NCBI GenBank assembly: GCA_041653015.1
Contig: JBAZGG010000015.1
Location: 1 to 15,779, forward strand
Source: JBAZGG01 sp041653015
GTDB lineage: Bacteria > Bacillota_I > Bacilli_A > RFN20 > CAG-826
DNA: 15,779 nucleotides
Reading direction: 5' to 3'
Positions 1-8,150 of the stretch are shown one piece after another; the stretch's first letter is position 1, and every line of letters begins with the position of its first letter. Under the pieces are notes generated by a model. It made no database searches. It worked only from the letters and a program-made list of their open reading frames with translations, and had not been told where the DNA came from. Made by a program: the position numbers and the translations under genes.

Positions 1-1166
1 GCAATCCGTTTGCTGTTATCGAAGGTATGATGATAGCTGGTTATGCCATCGGAGCGAAAGAAGGGTATTTTTACGTTCGCGCAGAATATCCAAACGCTGT
101 AAAAAGAATTAAAATTGCGATCAAGTTACTTGAAGAATGCGGCTTGCTCGGAGATCATATTCTCGGAACAAATTTCTCCTTTAATTGTCATCTGCGTTTA
201 GGTGCGGGAGCTTTTGTCTGCGGAGAAGAGACCGCTCTTTTAAATTCAATCGAAGGTCAAAGAGGCATGCCTCGTCCAAGACCGCCATTTCCTGCAGTTA
301 AAGGATTATGGCAGAAGCCTACAATCATAAATAACGTTGAAACATTGGCTGATGTGCCTTTCATAATGCGAGAAGGTGCTTCTACATTCAATAAATTAGG
401 CACCGAAAAAAGCAAAGGAACGAAAGTTTTTGCTCTAGGTGGAAAAGTGCGGAACGTCGGTCTTGTTGAAATTCCGATGGGAACGACTTTGCGAGAATTA
501 ATTTTTGATATAGGTGGCGGAATTCCTGACGGAAAGAAATTCAAAGCTATTCAAACTGGAGGTCCGTCTGGTGGATGTTTGACTGAAAAAGACCTCGATG
601 TCCCCATTGATTATGATAATTTAATCGCAAAGGGCTCAATGATGGGTTCTGGCGGAGCAATCGTCATGGATGAGGACAATTGTATGGTTGATGTGGCAAA
701 GTTTTACATGGAATTCATCTGTGATGAATCGTGTGGACAATGCACGCCTTGTCGAATCGGAACAAAAAGAATGCTTGAAATGATTATTAAAATCACAAAG
801 GGCAAAGCGACATTGGAAGACATAGATGAATTGAAAAAGCTCGCTGAAGTGGTCAAAGTCGGCTCTCTTTGCGGTTTAGGACAAACTGCTGCTAATCCGA
901 TTCTTTCCACTTTGAATGCTTTTTATGATGAATATCTCGCTCACGTTGTCGACAAGAGATGTCCAGCTCATGTTTGCAAGGACTTGATGCATTATGAAAT
1001 CGTCCCTGAGATATGCAAAAAATGTGGCAAATGCGCACGCAATTGTCCTGTTGGGTGCATCCATGGTGAACTCGGAAAAGTCCCGTTCGTTATCGATCAG
1101 AGCAAATGCATTAAATGTGGCGCCTGCATGGCCGGTTGCCCATTTAAGGCAATTATCAAAAAGTAG
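1..1166 (+). CDS. hydB: NuoF/HydB-like NAD(P)H-binding flavo-iron-sulfur subunit of an [FeFe]-hydrogenase (5'-truncated)
   Basis: The reading frame is open from the first base (codons begin at position 3), so the N-terminus lies outside the window and the ATG at 27 is internal. About 387 residues are visible. Counting from that ATG, the FMN/NADH-site signature GAGAFVCGEETALL is near residues 59-72, an SLBB-like section follows, and the NuoF [4Fe-4S] cysteines are C236, C239, C242 and C282. The tail adds a two-cluster ferredoxin domain (C330, C333, C336, C340 and C361, C364, C367, C371), which respiratory NuoF lacks but HydB and HndC have. The likely role is passing electrons between NAD(P)H, FMN and ferredoxin in a soluble hydrogenase. 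The catalytic subunit follows after 11 bases; the NuoE/HydC-like partner is presumably upstream. NAD versus NADP specificity cannot be read here. Confidence 0.93.
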   Translation, partial: NPFAVIEGMMIAGYAIGAKEGYFYVRAEYPNAVKRIKIAIKLLEECGLLGDHILGTNFSFNCHLRLGAGAFVCGEETALLNSIEGQRGMPRPRPPFPAVKGLWQKPTIINNVETLADVPFIMREGASTFNKLGTEKSKGTKVFALGGKVRNVGLVEIPMGTTLRELIFDIGGGIPDGKKFKAIQTGGPSGGCLTEKDLDVPIDYDNLIAKGSMMGSGGAIVMDEDNCMVDVAKFYMEFICDESCGQCTPCRIGTKRMLEMIIKITKGKATLEDIDELKKLAEVVKVGSLCGLGQTAANPILSTLNAFYDEYLAHVVDKRCPAHVCKDLMHYEIVPEICKKCGKCARNCPVGCIHGELGKVPFVIDQSKCIKCGACMAGCPFKAIIKK

Positions 1167-1177
1167 AGGAATAAATC

Positions 1178-2959
1178 ATGAATAAATTGATTAACATTAA
1201 AATTGAAGGTGTGCCGTACAAAGTTGAAGATGGCATCACGATTCTTGAAGCGGCTAGACAATGTGGATATAACATTCCATCTTTGTGCGCTTTTAACAAA
1301 GGTGAATGTACGCATTCGAGTTGTCGAGTCTGTTTAGTCGAAGCGACAGGAGCGCGGGGATTGGTCGCTTCTTGTGTTTATCCAGTCAACGAAGGGATAG
1401 AGATTAAAATATCATCTCCAAAAGCTGTCGCTGCTCGACGAGCTTCGGTTGAATTATTGCTTTCTAATCATAATAAAAATTGTCAGCAATGCGCAAAAAA
1501 TGGTCATTGTGAATTGCTTCACGTCGCCAACTTGGTCGGCGCCCGCGAGAATGCTTTTGTGGGTGAAAAAACACCGATAACTTATGATGATGTAGCTCCA
1601 GGAATTGTTCGCGATACATCAAAATGCATACTGTGCGGTCGTTGTATCGTCGCTTGTAAAAAAGCCCAAGGTATCGGAATTTTGGGATATGAGAATCGTG
1701 GATTTAAAACAATTGTTGCGCCGAGCGCAAATCGTTCTTTTGCTGAAGTTCCATGCATTCAATGCGGGCAATGCATCAATGTTTGCCCTACGGGCGCATT
1801 GATGGAAAAAACGGAAATAATTAAAGTTGATCAAGCCATGCAGCAAGGAAGATTTGTTGTGGTTCAAACAGCTCCGGCAGTGAGAGCTACAATCGCCGAG
1901 GAATTCGATTGTAAAATCGGAACTCGTGGCACTGGAAAAATGGTCGCCGCTCTTCATCGATTAGGTTTTAACAGAGTATTTGATACTGATTTTGCTGCCG
2001 ATTTGACAATCATGGAAGAAGCAAATGAACTGCTTTTGAGAATGACAAAGAAAGGCGTTCTCCCTCAAATTACTTCCTGTTCCCCTGGATGGGTTAATTA
2101 TTGCGAATATTTTTACCCTGAATTGATTCCCAATCTTTCGACATGCAAATCCCCTCATGAAATGATGGGGGCAATCATCAAGTCGTATTTTGCTGAAAAG
2201 CATGGGTTAGATCCACGAAACATTTTTGTTGTTTCTATCATGCCATGCACCGCTAAAAAAGGTGAGAAAGAACGCACGCAAAATGCCGCAGTTGGCGGTA
2301 TGCCCGATGTCGATGCTGTTTTAACGACTAGAGAACTTGCAAGACTCATCAAGCGCAGCGGACTTATTTGGAAAGATTTGCCTGAAGAAGAATACGACAA
2401 TGATTTGTTGGGTGAATATTCTGGTGCCGGAGTAATCTTCGGAGTCACTGGTGGAGTTATGGAGGCAGCTTTAAGAACTGCATATCATGCACTTACTGGT
2501 AAGGAATCTGACATTCTTGCCTTTGAGGCAGTTCGCGGTCAAGAAGGCGTTAAAGAAGCCTCTATTGATATCAATGGAACAAAAGTTAAAGTTGCTGTGG
2601 CTAGCGGAATGAAAAACGCAAAACCATTGCTTGAACAGATCAAAAATGGATCTTCCCCATATCACTTTATTGAAATTATGGGTTGTCCAGGCGGCTGTAT
2701 CAATGGTGGTGGTCAGCCTTATGTCAAACCTGTTTTCTTGCCGAATGAAGATGCGGATATTTTGAGTACTTATCGTGAAAAGCGCGCAAAAGTACTTTAT
2801 AGTGAAGATGAAAAAAGAATGACTCGTCAATCTCACAACAATAAAGATATCCAAAAACTATATGAGGAATATCTCGGTGAGCCATGCGGTCATCGAGCTC
2901 ATGAACTCCTTCATACAACTTATAATGCTAAAAGAGAGAAATACCCTACTAAAGAATAA
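1178..2959 (+). CDS. hydA: [FeFe]-hydrogenase catalytic subunit (HydA/HndD type)
   Basis: This 593-residue protein makes or oxidises H2 at an H-cluster. Domains in order: a [2Fe-2S] ferredoxin-like domain (C37, C49, C52, C66), a His-Cys [4Fe-4S] site (H98, C102, C105, C111), two [4Fe-4S] sites (C150, C153, C156, C160 and C193, C196, C199, C203), then the H-cluster domain. The H-cluster signatures are L1 TSCSPGW (299-305), L2 MPCTAKKGE (355-363) and L3 EIMGCPGGCINGGGQP (499-514). The small-subunit-like tail ends with a CGHRAHELLH motif near 570-579. The modular N-terminus and the adjacent NuoF-like gene indicate the multimeric NAD(P)-linked, possibly bifurcating class. L1 carries Ser where many enzymes have a second Cys. 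A GAGGA motif before the ATG serves as ribosome binding site. The maturases HydE, HydF and HydG are not in the window. Confidence 0.96.
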   Translation: MNKLINIKIEGVPYKVEDGITILEAARQCGYNIPSLCAFNKGECTHSSCRVCLVEATGARGLVASCVYPVNEGIEIKISSPKAVAARRASVELLLSNHNKNCQQCAKNGHCELLHVANLVGARENAFVGEKTPITYDDVAPGIVRDTSKCILCGRCIVACKKAQGIGILGYENRGFKTIVAPSANRSFAEVPCIQCGQCINVCPTGALMEKTEIIKVDQAMQQGRFVVVQTAPAVRATIAEEFDCKIGTRGTGKMVAALHRLGFNRVFDTDFAADLTIMEEANELLLRMTKKGVLPQITSCSPGWVNYCEYFYPELIPNLSTCKSPHEMMGAIIKSYFAEKHGLDPRNIFVVSIMPCTAKKGEKERTQNAAVGGMPDVDAVLTTRELARLIKRSGLIWKDLPEEEYDNDLLGEYSGAGVIFGVTGGVMEAALRTAYHALTGKESDILAFEAVRGQEGVKEASIDINGTKVKVAVASGMKNAKPLLEQIKNGSSPYHFIEIMGCPGGCINGGGQPYVKPVFLPNEDADILSTYREKRAKVLYSEDEKRMTRQSHNNKDIQKLYEEYLGEPCGHRAHELLHTTYNAKREKYPTKE

Positions 2960-2961
2960 TG

Positions 2962-2997
2962 AAATGTGGCAGCTCATGAAGGACTGCCACTTTATTT
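2962..2997 (+). terminator. Intrinsic terminator of the hydrogenase operon
   Basis: A perfect 7-bp stem, GTGGCAG (2966-2972) with CTGCCAC (2984-2990), and an 11-base loop lie 6 bases after the hydA stop. A T-rich run, TTTATTT (2991-2997), follows directly. An A-tract on the left flank (2962-2964) can pair with the T-run, so the hairpin may also work weakly on the other strand. Confidence 0.85.
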
Positions 2998-3003
2998 AAA
3001 TTT

Positions 3004-3660
3004 ATGTACAAATATGCAATATTCGACATCGATGGCACTATTATTGATTCGCTTCAAGATCTTTGTTGTGCTGTCAACGACGCTCTAAAGAATCTTTGTT
3101 ATGACAAAGTCTACACATATGAAGAATCAAAGAGATTAATAGGCGATGGAGCGTATGTTCTTGCACAAAGAGCAATTGCACCATTTTCAAGCAAAAAAAA
3201 CGACATCGATGTTTTTTATGAAGAATATTTGCGACTATACGCATCATCTCAAGAAAAAACGACGAATGCTTTTCCGCATTTGAAAGAAGTTCTAAATCTG
3301 CTTAAAGATAATGGCGTTTCTTTAATGGTTTTTTCTAATAAACCTGAACCTTATGCTAATTTAATTTTACAGAAAATATTCGGGCCAAATATGTTTGATG
3401 CGATTATAGGTGATCGTCGTGACGGTCATTTAAAGCCTGACCCTTTTAATTTAATCTCTGTTTTGAAAGCGAAAAAAATTGATAAAGAAGAAACTGTTTA
3501 CATCGGGGATGGAAGCACCGATATTGAGACGAGTATCAATGCGAAAATTGACATGTGCTTAGTCACTTATGGGTACGGTGATTATTCAGATATAGATCAT
3601 GCAAAAATAAAATATGTAGCTTCTTCTCCAATAAAACTTCTCGACATTATTCTTCACTGA
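3004..3660 (+). CDS. HAD-superfamily hydrolase, phosphoglycolate phosphatase/PpaX-like
   Basis: This 218-residue soluble protein has all four HAD motifs: DIDGT (residues 8-12, with nucleophile D8 and acid/base D10), Ser in VFSNK (S111), Lys in LKPDP (K144) and GDGSTD (168-173). The helical cap between motifs I and II fits the Gph/PpaX/beta-phosphoglucomutase-like subfamily, usually small phosphomonoesterases. The substrate cannot be determined. The start is fixed because motif I begins seven residues in and no upstream in-frame start fits better. There is no Shine-Dalgarno sequence; the ATG sits seven bases after the T-run of the preceding terminator. The stop is followed one base later by the ABC-F gene, so the two are probably co-transcribed. 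Confidence 0.88.
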   Translation: MYKYAIFDIDGTIIDSLQDLCCAVNDALKNLCYDKVYTYEESKRLIGDGAYVLAQRAIAPFSSKKNDIDVFYEEYLRLYASSQEKTTNAFPHLKEVLNLLKDNGVSLMVFSNKPEPYANLILQKIFGPNMFDAIIGDRRDGHLKPDPFNLISVLKAKKIDKEETVYIGDGSTDIETSINAKIDMCLVTYGYGDYSDIDHAKIKYVASSPIKLLDIILH

Positions 3661-3661
3661 T

Positions 3662-5197
3662 ATGGCTCTTATTGAATTACAAAATATTGAATTTAACTAC
3701 AGCGATAAAGAGCTGTATTCTTCAGTGAGCATGAGAATAAATCATGGTGAACATTGCGTATTGGTGGGTGTCAATGGTTCTGGGAAAACGACTATTTTGA
3801 ATCTTTTAGCAGGGAAAATTTCTCCCGACACTGGCAAGGTTATTTGGACACCGCACGTCACTTATTCGTATCTCGATCAGAATTTACATGTGGATGAAGA
3901 CATTCTTACGTCAGACTACTTATATAGTGTTTATGCATACCTATTTCAAAAAGAAAAAGAAATGGAAAGATTATACAGCGAAGTTTCTGAAGGCAAAGAA
4001 GATTATGAAAAAATTTTAGAAAAGGCTCAGAAAATTCAAGATGAATTGACAAATAAAGGTTTTTACACTTTGGAATCGGATGTGGCCAAAATAATTGATG
4101 GATTAGGAATTGATAGAGATAGACTAGAAATGCCATTAGCTAAACTTTCCTCGGGACAACGAGAAAAAGTTATGCTCGCAAGAATTTTGCTTGAGAACAA
4201 AGATGTTCTTTTGCTCGATGAACCAACAAACTTTTTAGATGCTTCGCAAGTTCAATGGCTTTCTACTTATTTAAACGCTTATCAGAAAGCATTTTTAGTG
4301 GTGTCGCACGATCAATCATTTCTGCGACAGATTGCCAGCATTGTTTTTTCTTTAGAAAACAAAACCCTAGTCAGATATAGAGGATCATTCGATCATTTTT
4401 TAGAACAGCACAAATTAGACAGAGAGCAATATGAGAAAAACTATAATGCTCAGCAGCGATATATAAAAAAAGAAGAAGATTTCATCGCTCGACATATCGT
4501 TCGTGCGACTTCTTCGAGAGCCGCCAAATCTCATCGGGCTCGTCTATCTCATCTTGAGGTTATGGAAACGCCAGGAAAAGAAGAAGGAAAAGTTCACTTT
4601 TCATTCCCGTTTTCTCATGATGTTGGTGAAAAAAATCTCGAGATTAAAAATCTGGTAATTGGCTATGATAAAAAACCCCTATTACCTGAACTTTCGCTCT
4701 TAATAAAACGAGGAGAAAAAGTTGCTGTTTTAGGTCAAAATGGTGTAGGAAAAACGACATTTTTGAAAACTATATTAGGAATAATTGCCCCTATATCAGG
4801 CACATTTCAATGGCTTGATGGCATCATGATTAATTATTATGATCAAGAAGCGAAAATTAACACAGAACTGACACCTTTTGATTTTATTAAATCGTATTAT
4901 CCGCTGATGAGAGAGACCGAAATCAGAAAAGCTCTTGGAGCGGTTGGTGTCAAAAAAGAACTCGCCCTTCGAAAAATGAAGCAACTCTCAGGTGGCGAAA
5001 TAACAAAAACTCGCTTTTGTCTTATGACCCTTAAGAAAAGTAATTTTTTGATTTTTGATGAGCCGACAAACCATTTAGACCAAAAAGCAAAAGATTCTCT
5101 TTGGGAAGCGATTGAACGCTATCAAGGATCAGTGATAATCGTGTCGCATGAAAAAGACTTTTATGATGATCTAGTCGATTATGAAATTCATTTTTAA
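3662..5197 (+). CDS. ABC-F family ATPase (ribosome-associated, Uup/YdiF/EttA-like)
   Basis: This 511-residue protein has two ABC nucleotide-binding domains and no membrane segments, the hallmark of ABC-F translation factors. Domain 1 has Walker A GVNGSGKTT (36-44), signature LSSGQ (162-166) and Walker B with DEPTNFLD (186-193). Domain 2 has Walker A GQNGVGKTT (358-366), LSGGE (442-446) and DEPTNHLD (466-473). A charged linker at about 235-320 corresponds to the P-site tRNA-interaction region. ABC-F proteins bind the ribosomal E site and free stalled complexes; some give antibiotic resistance. Nothing here identifies a resistance type, and a housekeeping role is more likely. The ATG begins one base after the HAD stop with no Shine-Dalgarno sequence, suggesting translational coupling. 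No convincing terminator follows. Confidence 0.9.
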   Translation: MALIELQNIEFNYSDKELYSSVSMRINHGEHCVLVGVNGSGKTTILNLLAGKISPDTGKVIWTPHVTYSYLDQNLHVDEDILTSDYLYSVYAYLFQKEKEMERLYSEVSEGKEDYEKILEKAQKIQDELTNKGFYTLESDVAKIIDGLGIDRDRLEMPLAKLSSGQREKVMLARILLENKDVLLLDEPTNFLDASQVQWLSTYLNAYQKAFLVVSHDQSFLRQIASIVFSLENKTLVRYRGSFDHFLEQHKLDREQYEKNYNAQQRYIKKEEDFIARHIVRATSSRAAKSHRARLSHLEVMETPGKEEGKVHFSFPFSHDVGEKNLEIKNLVIGYDKKPLLPELSLLIKRGEKVAVLGQNGVGKTTFLKTILGIIAPISGTFQWLDGIMINYYDQEAKINTELTPFDFIKSYYPLMRETEIRKALGAVGVKKELALRKMKQLSGGEITKTRFCLMTLKKSNFLIFDEPTNHLDQKAKDSLWEAIERYQGSVIIVSHEKDFYDDLVDYEIHF

Positions 5198-5232
5198 TCT
5201 TTGTTTTTTTTGCAGTGTTGTAGTGCCTTTCG

Positions 5233-5261
5233 TAGAAATAGGAATACTATCATGATATAAT
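5233..5261 (+). promoter_or_regulatory. Extended -10 promoter for cysS
   Basis: A perfect extended -10 element, TGATATAAT, occupies 5253-5261 and lies 17 bp downstream of a partial -35 (TAGAAA, 5233-5238). Transcription would start near 5268, leaving a leader of only about 12 bases that contains the AGGAG ribosome binding site (5270-5274). The leader is too short for a T-box. Confidence 0.75.
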
Positions 5262-5279
5262 CAAAAACTAGGAGTTATC

Positions 5280-6617
5280 ATGAAGATAAAATTGTTCAAT
5301 AGTTTATCAAACTCTATTGTTGAACTTTCTCCAATTAAAAAAGGTGAAGTTTCTATTTACGTATGTGGACCCACCGTTTATAATTCGTCACATATTGGCA
5401 ACATGCGTCCCGTGGTAATTTTCGATGTGTTGCGAAGATTTCTAGAATATTCTGGATACAGAGTTCAATTTGTGAGCAATTTTACAGATGTTGATGACAA
5501 AATAATCAACCGCGCATTTGAACAAGGTGTCTCCGAGAAATTTATTGCTGATAAGTATATCGCCGAATATAAGTTGCTTCTCTCACAGTTAAATGTTGAA
5601 TCCGCTACACTAAATCCTCGTGTGACAGAATATATTGAGAGAATCATTTCGTACATCAAAGATTTAATAAAAAAAGAAGCTGCATATGTTGCTGACGGAG
5701 ATGTGTATTTTCGCATTTCATCAATTAAAAATTATGGTGAATTGAGTAAAATTAAAGTCAGCGATTTAATCATTGGAGCAAGAATTGAAGAAAATGATAA
5801 AAAAGAGTCGCCTCTCGACTTTGCTCTATGGAAAAAAACAGACAAGGGAATTTGTTGGAATTCCCCCTGGTCAAAAGGCAGACCGGGTTGGCACACCGAA
5901 TGCTGTGTCATGATCGATTCGATTTTTCCTGATCATCTAATCGACATTCACGGTGGCGGATTCGATTTGAAATTTCCCCATCATGAAAACGAAATCGCTC
6001 AAGCAAAAGCTCAGAACGGCAATCGTATTGCAAATATATGGATGCACAATGGTTTCGTTAACATAGACGATGAAAAAATGTCCAAATCAATCGGCAATGT
6101 CGCTTTGGCAAAAGACGTTATTGCAAGATATGGTGGGAATGCGACGCGCATGTTGATGCTTTCAGCCCATTATCGAGCCCCGGTTAATTTTACGTCAACA
6201 ATTATGGAAAACGTTGCAAACGAATTAAACAGAATAACCATTTCGTATAAACAATTATCTTCGCGTCTTCAATTAGAAAATGTTGACATCTCTTTGTTAA
6301 AAGAGAATAATATGGGAACATTTCTTGAAGCTTTAGCGGATGATCTTAATATCGCGAACGCGATGAGTGAAATGTTTGCTATTATAAAAGATGTGAATCA
6401 AAAGCTTCGATTCAATGATTTGGACATCAGATCACTTTCCGTTGATTTCAAGACCCTTCATGATATGTTTGCTGTTCTGGGATTTGATATTCAATTTCCA
6501 TTGATCGATCAGAGACTTCGAGATGTATATTTTAAATATCTAACCCTTAAGAAAGAGAAAAAATACGAAGAGAGTGATAAGTATCGACAAGTATTAATTC
6601 AAGAAGGAATCTTGTAA
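5280..6617 (+). CDS. cysS: Cysteinyl-tRNA synthetase
   Basis: This class I aminoacyl-tRNA synthetase (445 aa) charges tRNA-Cys in the cytoplasm. The HIGN motif is at residues 38-41 and KMSKS at 266-270. The catalytic zinc ligands are conserved at C29, C208, H234 and E238, matching E. coli CysRS positions closely. The rest follows the family through the WHTEC and HGGGFDLKFPHHENE regions, and the C-terminal anticodon-binding part is somewhat short compared with the roughly 465-residue Bacillus enzyme. The start is supported by AGGAG five bases upstream. It opens the Bacillus-like cysS/rlmB/sigma cluster, and its stop codon overlaps the ribosome binding site of the next gene (TAAGGAGG). Confidence 0.97.
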   Translation: MKIKLFNSLSNSIVELSPIKKGEVSIYVCGPTVYNSSHIGNMRPVVIFDVLRRFLEYSGYRVQFVSNFTDVDDKIINRAFEQGVSEKFIADKYIAEYKLLLSQLNVESATLNPRVTEYIERIISYIKDLIKKEAAYVADGDVYFRISSIKNYGELSKIKVSDLIIGARIEENDKKESPLDFALWKKTDKGICWNSPWSKGRPGWHTECCVMIDSIFPDHLIDIHGGGFDLKFPHHENEIAQAKAQNGNRIANIWMHNGFVNIDDEKMSKSIGNVALAKDVIARYGGNATRMLMLSAHYRAPVNFTSTIMENVANELNRITISYKQLSSRLQLENVDISLLKENNMGTFLEALADDLNIANAMSEMFAIIKDVNQKLRFNDLDIRSLSVDFKTLHDMFAVLGFDIQFPLIDQRLRDVYFKYLTLKKEKKYEESDKYRQVLIQEGIL

Positions 6618-6630
6618 GGAGGAACATACT

Positions 6631-7389
6631 ATGATTACATTAACGTCGCCTACAGGTTTTACGCCTATCGATCAATCGATTGCTAATTGGTTCAATTCGT
6701 TATGGGGTGGAAATGGATGGGGGAATCTCCTTTTGATTCTCTTGAGCCTTCTCTCTGCAGTCCTGCTCGCTGGCATCATCGGATATGAAAGAGAATATCA
6801 TGGTCATGCTGCGGGATTAAGAACTCACATCTTGGTTGCTACCGGTTCAGCCATCGTCATGGTTATTTCAATTTACGGTTTCTCTTTCGGATCCTATGAG
6901 AACCGCGATCCTGCAAGACTAGCCGCCCAAGTTGTTAGTGGCATTGGCTTTTTAGGCGCTGGAACGATTATTCAAACCGGCACTGATGTTAAAGGTTTAA
7001 CAACTGCGACCACATTGTGGCTATCAATGGCTATTGGACTAGCTGCTGGAAGTGGTAATTTCATTCTCGCAGCTATTGGTACAATTCTTGCTGTAGGCTC
7101 TTTGACGATCATGCGATATGTCGAAAAATTGGCTAATCGAAAAAATCCAAATATATTGATTGTTGTTCCAGCTGATAAGCCAATTTTGAAAGATGTTATG
7201 GCTATTGCAAATCGATATAGCATTTCCATAAAGGATATTGAAACACAACTTATTACAAAAGATGGTGAATCAGTGCTGAGAATAACGATGCGATGTGTCC
7301 CTTCAAGCAAAGCAAATGTGAACGTTTTTGTTGAAGAAATTAGAACCAACATTCGCCCATTTGAACTTAAAGTTCAATCTCATCTATAA
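6631..7389 (+). CDS. MgtC/SapB family membrane protein
   Basis: This 252-residue protein carries the MgtC/SapB N-terminal signature GIIGYEREYHGHAAGLRTH (48-66). About five hydrophobic segments are visible, near 32-51, 66-84, 100-118, 125-141 and 143-162. The cytoplasmic tail (about 172-252) resembles the ACT-like domain of longer family members. MgtC proteins are linked to growth in low Mg2+ and to modulation of ATP synthase or phosphate uptake; the biochemical function in this organism is unknown. The start is well supported by AAGGAGG overlapping the cysS stop, so it is translated from the cysS operon. In B. subtilis this slot holds the Mini-III RNase gene mrnC. A roughly 30-residue polar/aromatic extension precedes the first membrane segment. 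Confidence 0.9.
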   Translation: MITLTSPTGFTPIDQSIANWFNSLWGGNGWGNLLLILLSLLSAVLLAGIIGYEREYHGHAAGLRTHILVATGSAIVMVISIYGFSFGSYENRDPARLAAQVVSGIGFLGAGTIIQTGTDVKGLTTATTLWLSMAIGLAAGSGNFILAAIGTILAVGSLTIMRYVEKLANRKNPNILIVVPADKPILKDVMAIANRYSISIKDIETQLITKDGESVLRITMRCVPSSKANVNVFVEEIRTNIRPFELKVQSHL

Positions 7390-7418
7390 TACGATTTGAG
7401 AAAATTTCTTATTGCATT

Positions 7419-8129
7419 ATGTCAATATATATGTACGGGAGGATTCCGGTCCTTACTGCTATAAACAACAAGAAAACGCTTAAGGTATTTTTGCTGGAAA
7501 GCGAACCTTGTAAAGATGTTTTAGACTCATGCAAAAAAAACAGTATTGAACCGGTGCTTATTAGCAATGCGGAATTAGGCAAACTTTCCAATGGTGGAAT
7601 TCATCAAGGAGTAGTTGCTTTGTGCAAAGATTATGAATATTCTTCTTTAGAAGAGGTTATCACTGAATCAAAAAAAGTATCTCGTCCAATCATCTTGATG
7701 CTCGATGGTATTGAAGATCCTCATAATCTTGGTGCAATAATAAGATGCGCAGATGCTTTCGGAGTATCGGGTCTTATAATAAAAAAACGCAATCAAGTGT
7801 TGATTAATGCTACGGTTATTAAGGTTTCTACTGGCGCTTCTGATTTTATCAAAACAGCTCTAGTCACAAATCTAAGTTCAGCAATTGAAGTTTTGAAAAG
7901 CAATGGCTTTTGGATTGTTTCATCTGATGGAAAAAGCGATGTGTCATATTCATCGCTAAAATATGATATGCCTATAGTTTTGGTGATTGGAAGCGAAGGT
8001 TTCGGAATCTCAAAATTAGTGTTAGATCGAAGTGACTTCGTTGTCAAAATTCCAATGTTGGGACATGTCAATTCACTGAATGCCTCTGTTGCAACAGGAA
8101 TTATTCTTTCTTATATTTCATCGCATTAA
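7419..8129 (+). CDS. rlmB: 23S rRNA 2'-O-methyltransferase of the SpoU/TrmH family (RlmB-like)
   Basis: This 236-residue SPOUT enzyme methylates ribose 2'-OH; RlmB acts on G2251 of 23S rRNA (E. coli numbering). The N-terminal substrate-binding domain opens with the GRIPV motif (residues 7-11; the family usually has GRNPV). The three SpoU motifs follow: DGIEDPHNLGAIIRCADAFG (96-115), GSEGFG (191-196) and the knot-forming IPMLGHVNSLNASVA (211-225). Position between cysS and the sigH-like gene matches B. subtilis rlmB. No Shine-Dalgarno sequence precedes the ATG at 7419 or the in-frame ATG at 7431; the second would start immediately before GRIPV and is a reasonable alternative. A different target nucleotide cannot be excluded from sequence. 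Confidence 0.92.
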   Translation: MSIYMYGRIPVLTAINNKKTLKVFLLESEPCKDVLDSCKKNSIEPVLISNAELGKLSNGGIHQGVVALCKDYEYSSLEEVITESKKVSRPIILMLDGIEDPHNLGAIIRCADAFGVSGLIIKKRNQVLINATVIKVSTGASDFIKTALVTNLSSAIEVLKSNGFWIVSSDGKSDVSYSSLKYDMPIVLVIGSEGFGISKLVLDRSDFVVKIPMLGHVNSLNASVATGIILSYISSH

Positions 8130-8150
8130 TTTCTTCCCTCAAGGAGGTTT

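Noticed and set aside
1619..2854. Long antisense open frames opposite hydA and elsewhere
   Set aside because: They mirror strong coding sequence on the + strand, lack family motifs and have no convincing start signals; codon-bias shadows.
5180..5215. Terminator after the ABC-F gene (T-run at 5205-5212)
   Set aside because: The only upstream palindrome, ATGAA-A-TTCAT, has no room for a loop; no stable stem precedes the T-run.
5198..5279. T-box or other riboswitch before cysS
   Set aside because: The extended -10 promoter at 5253-5261 leaves only about 12 bases of leader, too short for a T-box, and no specifier or T-box motif is visible.
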